Under the pieces are notes generated by a model that saw only the letters and a program-made list of their open reading frames with translations, did no database searches and was not told where the DNA came from. Made by a program: the position numbers and the translations under genes. Positions 60,101 to 64,000 of a stretch of 64,000 nt of DNA are shown piece by piece (position 1 is the stretch's first letter; each line of letters begins with the position of its first letter). Origin of the DNA: Candidatus Thiodiazotropha sp. CDECU1 (GTDB lineage: Bacteria > Pseudomonadota > Gammaproteobacteria > Chromatiales > Chromatiaceae); assembly GCF_963455295.1 (NCBI RefSeq), contig NZ_OY734020.1:248001-312000 (forward strand). Reading direction: 5' to 3'.

Positions 60101-60275
60101 AGTTCCCCTGTGGCGTCAGGTCGATCCCCTGCCGGTTCTCTCGGCGTATGCAAAAAGGCGTGAGAAAGCCCGGGATGATCGAGCAGAAGACGATCCTGAG
60201 GAGAAGCGTTTGGCGAAACTGTTCGATCGCAGGAGCAGGCATGGCCGAGGCAACAATTCACGGAAGGACGCATGA
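54099..60275 (+). CDS. Giant LEPR-XLL/DUF4347/LamG/cadherin-like surface protein
   Basis: 2058 residues. The N-terminus has a basic start, then the LEPR-XLL signature FEELEPRILLSADLAGV (about 14-30) instead of a usual signal peptide. DUF4347 follows at about 70-235, with a His133 (THGGDG) and Cys176 (IYGCNVA) pair. A LamG/concanavalin-like domain lies at about 250-460. Cadherin-like Ca-binding repeats follow, including eight near-identical 100-residue units (about 708-1507) and further cadherin-like modules to about 1820. The C-terminus has an acidic linker and a hydrophobic segment (about 1970-2015) before a basic tail, suggesting membrane retention. It is translationally coupled to the HlyD-SPOR gene and to the GGDEF-EAL gene. 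Likely a c-di-GMP-controlled adhesin. Confidence 0.9.
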   Translation: MKRHRSRRPDRLIFEELEPRILLSADLAGVALDLSPNDVESTDDESDLQTIVAALQSNPTGDAGETDGSSLELVIVDPAIPDYQSMVDDLISRNGEGHSYAIVVLDMESSGIDQLNETLSNYRNLDAMHLITHGGDGAIQIGKDTIDHETLNQKADELRTWSDAFTSDADILIYGCNVAATAEGVQLLSTLAQLTGTDIAASDDLTGDVQQNGDWDLEFTSGNIESGLALSAGLQQNFHHTLDITTGLQGHWAFDANAADSSGNNYHGTLTNGAAIDTNVATNIVGGGKLSVDGINDYADLSSHIAGFSGLGQGTVAAWVNTTSSAAQYIFSIYDRSLSSDANIGMINGEFYYYAQNWGEGILLNVQANTPINDGAWHHVAVTVDGSGNSLYVDGVQMTGAAITYLNGTSATSAFFNDVDFIDDMQIGSIDDTMTGIVNPTNGFIDEVRVYDRALTAADMAELANLAPTIDSASMTLSEGETVTLTAADFTVTDPDDTAFTYTVSSVTDGYFQLSSNPGTSISTFTSANLTAGVVQFVDDGDEVAPSFSVTVNDGFIDSNTLVATVNYTAMNDAPVNTLPASVSTNEDTTVNFSGVNQIQISDADHAGGTLQVALNVDTGGLLTFGDTTGLIFSTGDGTDDANMVFTGTLAEINAALLTLSFTPTTDFNGNVNLTVTTNDRGNSGSDPGLTGDAGSEQDSDSITLTVNPVNDDPIATADSISVAEGGTATTLVGGSTTVLNNDTGLGDTPVTVSLVTDVTNGTLTLNGDGTFSYTHNGSEIFTDSFTYRVTDNDGQTSDATVTINITPVSDTTPVANIDSISVAEGGTATTLVGGSTTVLNNDTGLNDTPVTVSLVTDVSNGTLTLNGDGTFSYTHNGSEIFTDSFTYRVTDNDGQTSDATVTINITPVSDTTPVANIDSISVAEGGTATTLVGGSTTVLNNDTGLNDTPVTVSLITDVTNGTLTLNGDGTFSYTHNGSENFTDNFTYRVTDNDGQTSDATVTINITPVSDTTPVANIDSISVAEGGTATTLVGGSTTVLNNDTGLNDTPVTVSLVTDVSNGTLTLNGDGTFSYTHNGSEIFTDSFTYRVTDNDGQTSDATVTINITPVSDTTPVANIDSISVAEGGTATTLVGGSTTVLNNDTGLNDTPVTVSLVTDVSNGTLTLNGDGTFSYTHSGSENFTDNFTYRVTDNDGQTSDATVTINITPVSDTTPVANIDSISLAEGGTATTLVGGSTTVLDNDAGLSDTPVTVSLITDVTNGTLTLNGDGTFSYTHNGSENFTDNFTYRVTDNDGQTSDATVTINITPVSDTTPTATADSISLAEGGTATTLVGGSTTVLNNDAGLSDTPVTVSLVTDVTNGTLTLNGDGTFSYTHNGSENFTDNFTYRVTDNDGQTSDATVTINITPVSDTTPTATADSISLAEGGTATTLVGGSTTVLNNDAGLSDTPVTVSLITDVTNGTLTLNGDGTFSYTHNGSENFTDSFTYRVTDNDGQSSVAMVNINIDSVNTSPVASDINISVTEDSVYTGVLPAASDGDGDGVTYRLENEPAHGSVTVHENGRFSYAPDANFYGADSFVYSVRDGNGGANSYLVEIDVVPVNDAPSIISQSDSESVLLSLQENSSDVTTVNANDPDNDTLSFSIVGGSDLGLFSIDNLSGELVFNVAPDRENPLDSNQDNRYQVEILVADGNGGADRQIFTVEVRDVDEFDVGLLMDIEDAPDVIPISGSIEDEVGITVWAEDPDSGNNRISYSLDGDAGGLFAINPSTGVITLVSDLESQDGSQFEVTVRATSEDGSFSLQTFNIALIRAVEGPADPEEPFLDEVIFDLGPEQPIAPDVPAATLSEQDREQVPILTAVEAMDEIRQADESLLQTAGEDPVSSFAEPERHAFKQLSSSLFGTDNRNANGFDFVEARLTPTPVSPDELPQFNTQSSELIEVPETIWYLLDTMGQEMSDHRDEQSSSDGIVLQSAALGTLTLSAGYVAWLLRAGVLSASLLSSVPLWRQVDPLPVLSAYAKRREKARDDRAEDDPEEKRLAKLFDRRSRHGRGNNSRKDA
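56221..58620 (+). repeat. Eight 300-bp tandem repeats within the giant adhesin gene
   Basis: Units start every 300 bp exactly, at 56221, 56521 and so on to 58321. Units two (56521-56820) and four (57121-57420) are identical base for base. Two subtypes mix: SVAEGG units 1-5 and SLAEGG units 6-8, with GSEIFTDSF and GSENFTDNF endings assorting independently of them. This mosaic shows amplification and gene conversion. The last unit's end is diverged. Confidence 0.97.
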
Positions 60276-63200
60276 TGTTTCGGTTCAGTCCGACAATCAA
60301 AATCACCTTGGGTTTGGTGCTGCTGACCTTAAGCATTCTTCTGCTGGGGCGTCTTATCGGTTTTGTTCCCGATGAGGAGAAGACGGCTCTGCAGGCAAGA
60401 AAACAGTTCTGCGAATCGCTGGCGGTTCAGGTCTCCTCGGCTGCCTCATCGAATGATATTGAGATTCTACGTGCAACGCTCAAATCTGTAGTGGATAGAG
60501 ATGATGAAGTCCTCTCCATCGCGTTGAGTAGCAACCGGGGTGTCTCCCTGGTTATCGGTGAGCACGATAAACATTGGGTGGATGTCCCTCTGGATAAATC
60601 CACCTCGACTCATGTGCGGGTGCCGATCATGGCCAACAAGAGCCGATGGGGAACCCTTGAGGTGGCATTCGCTCCCTTGAAAAAGGAGAGCGCACTCTCG
60701 CTTGGCACCCTTGGGGGATTGTTGCTGTTCGTGGCCTTGATGGGATTTGTCCTCTACATGATCTTCATCAAGCGAACCCTACGCGAGCTCGATCCGAAAG
60801 CGGTGATACCCGAACGGGTCCGCTCCGCATTCAATGCCCTTTCCGAGGGATTGATTATTCTGGATGAGAAAGACCAGATCATTTTGGCCAATGATTCCTT
60901 TACCGAGAAAACCAGTATCAAGGAGGATGACCTGATCGGCCTGCGTGCGGATGAGTTGGCATGGAGAAAGAGAGAGAAGGGAATCAAGGCGGATATCTTT
61001 CCATGGTGCAGCAGTATGCAGAATATGGAGCGCAAGACCGGGATCCCGATGCATCTGCAGTTGAGGAACAAAACCGAGCGAACATTTTCGGTCAATACTG
61101 CGCCGATCTTCGATGGTAAGGGAAGGCCGCGTGGTGTGCTGGCAACCTTCGACGATATGACCGATTTGGAGAAAAAGCACCGTGAACTCCAATCGACACT
61201 TGAAAAACTGCGTAGTTCAGAGAAGGCGTTACGTGACAAAACCGTGGAGCTTGAACTGCTGGCCACCCGTGACCCCTTGACAGGCTGCTACAATCGGCGC
61301 GCATTCTTTGAAAAATACGATGCCCTTTTCGAGTCGGCGGTCAAACAGGGAACCGGTTTGGTTTTCATGATGATCGATATCGACAAATTCAAGTTGGTCA
61401 ATGATCAATACGGTCATGCCAACGGAGACAAGGCGATAAAATTCGTTGCCGAAACCCTGATCGTCAATTCACGGCCGGAAGACGTTGTCGGCCGCTATGG
61501 CGGTGAAGAGTTTTCCCTGGTCATGCCCGATGCGGATCAGCAACAGGCGATGGTGCTTGCCGAACGCTTACGCAACGAGATTCAACAAAAGGGTCATGAT
61601 CTATTTATCGACAATCGGACGTTGACCGTAAGCATCGGTGTGGCACTCCTACCGGATGGTGTGGATGAGCAGATACAATTGATCACCAATGCTGACAATG
61701 CCCTCTATGCAGCCAAGAAGCAGGGACGCAACTGCGTCGTCGCCTGGGATCCCGATTTGACGGAGCAGGAGCGCGCTTTTGAAAAGGCGAAGCAGGATAT
61801 TAAGGAGGCACAGGCGGTACCACTGACTGATGAGGCGCCTGAGAAGATACTCCGGAGTGAGGTGCATAGATTGGAAGATCTGGTGCGTAATCTCGAGTCG
61901 GAACTTGAGTACAGCCGGGAAGAGATCAAGCGCCGGGAGGGGAAGGATGAGCTGACAGGTCTGCCCAACAGGATTATCTTCAGTGATCGCATACTTCAGG
62001 TTCTTGCCAGATGCAAGCGTTACGGAAAATCCGCAGCATTGGTCTCGATCGATATCGATGATTTCAGCAGTATCAACGAGGCATTCGGCTTCAGCACTGG
62101 TGATCGGATTCTCAAGGCCATCGCCTCCCGGCTTGTGGATAGCTTGCGTATCACCGATACCGTTGCGGTCATAGATGAACAGGACAATAAAGAGTCCTCA
62201 ACCATCTCCCGCGTGAACAAAGACGAATTCGCCCTGATTCTGACGGATGTAAAGGATATCGAGTCGATTACCTGGGTCATCAGACGCATCCTGAATGGCT
62301 TGAAAGAACCGATTGAAATCAATAATCAAGAGCTATTCATCTCATTCAGTGTAGGTGTGGCCCTCTACCCGCACGATGACGAGTCACCGGCCGGTTTGAT
62401 GCAAATGGCGAGTTCGGCCCGATATGCCGCCAAGCGTGAACAGGGAAGCAACAACATCCGCTTCTTCTCACCTGAGATCAACCGGGATGCCTATCATAAG
62501 GTCTGGCTGGAGAGCCAGTTACACAAGGCGATTGTCCGCTCACACTTTGAATTGAACTATCAGCCGAAATTCGATCTCAAGAGCGGTCGTATCGTCTGCA
62601 TGGAGGCCCTGGCTCGGTGGCCTCATGCGAAGGTTGGATTGATACCTCCTAGCGAGTTTATTCCGGTCGCGGAGAGCACGGGATTGATCCATAAGCTGGG
62701 GATTTGGGTGCTGAGACAGGCAATTCGCGATCTGAAACAGTGGCATGATATGGGCTACGATGATCTGCGGGTTGCGGTCAATCTCTCTGCTGTGCAGTTA
62801 CGTAAATCAGACCTAACGGAAAAGGTTCTAAAGAGCTGCGAAAAACTTGGTATAGATCCTTCATATATGGAATTAGAGGTCACTGAAAGCACATTGGTTG
62901 AAAACTACAAACAGACTACGCCTGTCATGCAGGCAATGAACGAGGCCGGCATTCGTTTTACTCTGGACGATTTCGGCAAGGGCTTTTCATCTCTCAGCCA
63001 TCTCAGGGTATTGCCGATCGATGCAATCAAGATAGACCACTCCTTTATCGAAGATACACTGCCGAGTGAGTATGACCAAACCATCATCAACGGCATCATC
63101 TCCCTGGCCAAGGGTCTGCACTTGAGAGTCACCGCCGAGGGCGTTGAGACTGAAAGCCAGAAAAAGGTGCTGTCCATGCTTGGTTGTGATGAGGTTCAAG

Positions 63201-63283
63201 GAACACTCTATAGTCAGCCGGTCGCGGCAGACCAGGTGCTATCCCTGCTCGAATCCTACAACGGGCCTGAGGGCGAGGCGTAA
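60272..63283 (+). CDS. PAS-GGDEF-GGDEF-EAL c-di-GMP enzyme
   Basis: 1003 residues. Transmembrane helices lie at about 8-28 and 146-168 around a small periplasmic region; a PAS domain lies at about 180-300. The first GGDEF domain has GGEEF at 410-414 with an RPED inhibitory site five residues before, so it should be active. A coiled coil (about 525-560) leads to a second GGDEF domain whose signature is NKDEF (649-653) and is therefore probably inactive or regulatory. The EAL domain is intact (Glu778 in MEALARW, DDFGKGFSS, AEGVETE). It is translationally coupled to the giant adhesin by ATGATG, pointing to local c-di-GMP control of adhesin export or retention. Confidence 0.92.
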   Translation: MMFRFSPTIKITLGLVLLTLSILLLGRLIGFVPDEEKTALQARKQFCESLAVQVSSAASSNDIEILRATLKSVVDRDDEVLSIALSSNRGVSLVIGEHDKHWVDVPLDKSTSTHVRVPIMANKSRWGTLEVAFAPLKKESALSLGTLGGLLLFVALMGFVLYMIFIKRTLRELDPKAVIPERVRSAFNALSEGLIILDEKDQIILANDSFTEKTSIKEDDLIGLRADELAWRKREKGIKADIFPWCSSMQNMERKTGIPMHLQLRNKTERTFSVNTAPIFDGKGRPRGVLATFDDMTDLEKKHRELQSTLEKLRSSEKALRDKTVELELLATRDPLTGCYNRRAFFEKYDALFESAVKQGTGLVFMMIDIDKFKLVNDQYGHANGDKAIKFVAETLIVNSRPEDVVGRYGGEEFSLVMPDADQQQAMVLAERLRNEIQQKGHDLFIDNRTLTVSIGVALLPDGVDEQIQLITNADNALYAAKKQGRNCVVAWDPDLTEQERAFEKAKQDIKEAQAVPLTDEAPEKILRSEVHRLEDLVRNLESELEYSREEIKRREGKDELTGLPNRIIFSDRILQVLARCKRYGKSAALVSIDIDDFSSINEAFGFSTGDRILKAIASRLVDSLRITDTVAVIDEQDNKESSTISRVNKDEFALILTDVKDIESITWVIRRILNGLKEPIEINNQELFISFSVGVALYPHDDESPAGLMQMASSARYAAKREQGSNNIRFFSPEINRDAYHKVWLESQLHKAIVRSHFELNYQPKFDLKSGRIVCMEALARWPHAKVGLIPPSEFIPVAESTGLIHKLGIWVLRQAIRDLKQWHDMGYDDLRVAVNLSAVQLRKSDLTEKVLKSCEKLGIDPSYMELEVTESTLVENYKQTTPVMQAMNEAGIRFTLDDFGKGFSSLSHLRVLPIDAIKIDHSFIEDTLPSEYDQTIINGIISLAKGLHLRVTAEGVETESQKKVLSMLGCDEVQGTLYSQPVAADQVLSLLESYNGPEGEA

Positions 63284-63374
63284 GCCTTTTCTTACCGACT
63301 TATTACAAATGCACAAGCACCCTTCGATGGGTATAGTGGTGTGCAGAATCACCCGCTTTCAACGGAGTAAAAAA

Positions 63375-64000
63375 GTGCATTTGAGCTGCCGCATTTTGTT
63401 GCTGTTTGCCGTATTGATCGGTGTGGCTGCCTGTGACCGGGGTCCCCGGGATCATCATCAGACCCTGCTGGTATTCGGTACGCTTCTCGATATCAAGGCC
63501 TACACCGACCAACCGGCGGAATTTGATGCCGCGGTGCGGGATCTGGAGCGGACCTTCCAGGCGATGCACCGGGAGTGGCACGCATGGAAGGGGGATGGTG
63601 AACTGGTTCGATTGAACAGAATGCTTGCCCAGGGAGACCCCATGACGGTCACACCTGAACTGGCTGATCTGTTACAGCAAGCCAAACGCCATGCGGAACT
63701 GAGTGATCACCTCTTCAATCCTGCAATCGGGCGCTTAATCGCATTGTGGGGTTTTCACAGCGATGAACCTCCGGGTGGGCCGCCGCCGGATGCAAAAAAG
63801 ATAGCCTCACTGATTGATGAGACGCCCTCCATGTCTCAGCTTCTATTCGAGGAGAATCGAATCCATTCCACCAATCCGGCGGTGTCCCTGGATCTGGGTG
63901 CATTCGCCAAGGGCTATGCCTTGAATCTCGCCATACGCCGCTTGCAGGCGTTTGGCATTGCCAATGCCATCGTCAATGCGGGGGGCGATCTCTGTGTCTC
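63375..64000 (+). CDS. apbE: ApbE-type FAD:protein FMN transferase (runs off window)
   Basis: From GTG 63375 (CGGAG six bases before) about 208 residues are present. A lipoprotein signal ends at VAAC (lipobox), and the body carries FGTLLDIKAYTD, then EWHAWKGDGELVRLN, HLFNPAIGRLIALWGF and SLDLGAFAKGYALN. The last segment is the ApbE flavin/Mg-binding region, and the NAGGDL that follows agrees. The enzyme attaches FMN to threonines of proteins such as NqrB/NqrC, RnfD/RnfG or NosR. The C-terminus is outside the window. The preceding spacer is 91 bp, so it may be a separate unit from the c-di-GMP gene. Confidence 0.93.
   Translation, partial: MHLSCRILLLFAVLIGVAACDRGPRDHHQTLLVFGTLLDIKAYTDQPAEFDAAVRDLERTFQAMHREWHAWKGDGELVRLNRMLAQGDPMTVTPELADLLQQAKRHAELSDHLFNPAIGRLIALWGFHSDEPPGGPPPDAKKIASLIDETPSMSQLLFEENRIHSTNPAVSLDLGAFAKGYALNLAIRRLQAFGIANAIVNAGGDLCV

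Overview
The window looks like a chromosome segment of a free-living or facultatively symbiotic Gammaproteobacterium. The evidence is the TamA/TamB pair, a GspA/GspB pair, an OxyR whose cysteines fall exactly at positions 199 and 208, an RssA-type patatin, and a very heavy load of c-di-GMP and two-component signalling genes. The style resembles sulfur-oxidising Chromatiales/Sedimenticolaceae, but no gene here fixes the genus, so that is inference only. No rRNA, tRNA, CRISPR array, prophage or insertion-sequence transposase was found.

Layout. 1-0.44 kb: start of an amidohydrolase running off the left edge. 0.7-7.9 kb: a hipB/hipA-like toxin-antitoxin pair followed directly by tamA-tamB. 8.8-11.5 kb: gspA-gspB, ending in a 67-bp inverted-repeat element. 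11.6-15.9 kb: small and housekeeping-like genes (methyltransferase-like, HAD, RssA patatin, unknown, NUDIX). 16.1-19.9 kb: a periplasmic binding protein coupled to a CHASE-PAS-GGDEF-EAL protein. 20.0-32.6 kb, minus strand: a signalling cluster with a ~2070-residue hybrid kinase carrying five tandem periplasmic binding domains, an HD-GYP response regulator, a CbiX-like protein, a class III cyclase-FHA protein and an MscK-like channel. 33-35 kb: katG. 35.7-39.3 kb: a second binding-protein/diguanylate-cyclase pair and a soluble chemoreceptor. 39.8-48.6 kb: a MopE-like secreted protein with a haem c motif, a GAF-PAS histidine kinase, a frameshifted bacteriohemerythrin, an unknown secreted protein, oxyR, a haem-oxygenase-like protein, a TrpD2-like transferase and a DUF4124-glutaredoxin protein.

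48.7-63.3 kb is the most distinctive region. It holds a GAF-HlyD membrane-fusion protein, a PqqD-like/M50-peptidase/HlyD membrane protein, an HlyD-SPOR adaptor, a 2058-residue LEPR-XLL/DUF4347/LamG/cadherin-like giant surface protein with eight 300-bp repeats, and a PAS-GGDEF-GGDEF-EAL protein. The first two genes overlap by one base and the last three by four bases each. No ABC ATPase, RND pump or TolC gene lies in the window, so this looks like a dedicated export, processing and c-di-GMP control cassette for a giant adhesin whose export route is not obvious. The window ends inside an ApbE-type flavin transferase.

How the parts fit: three loci (16-20 kb, 26-32 kb, 35-38 kb) place periplasmic ligand-binding modules directly upstream of, or fused to, c-di-GMP or phosphorelay outputs without any transporter genes, which suggests that binding proteins are used here as sensors. 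Together with the adhesin cassette this points to a nutrient- or redox-responsive sessile/motile switch. Oxidative stress genes (katG, oxyR, glutaredoxin, bacteriohemerythrin, haem-oxygenase-like) are interspersed.
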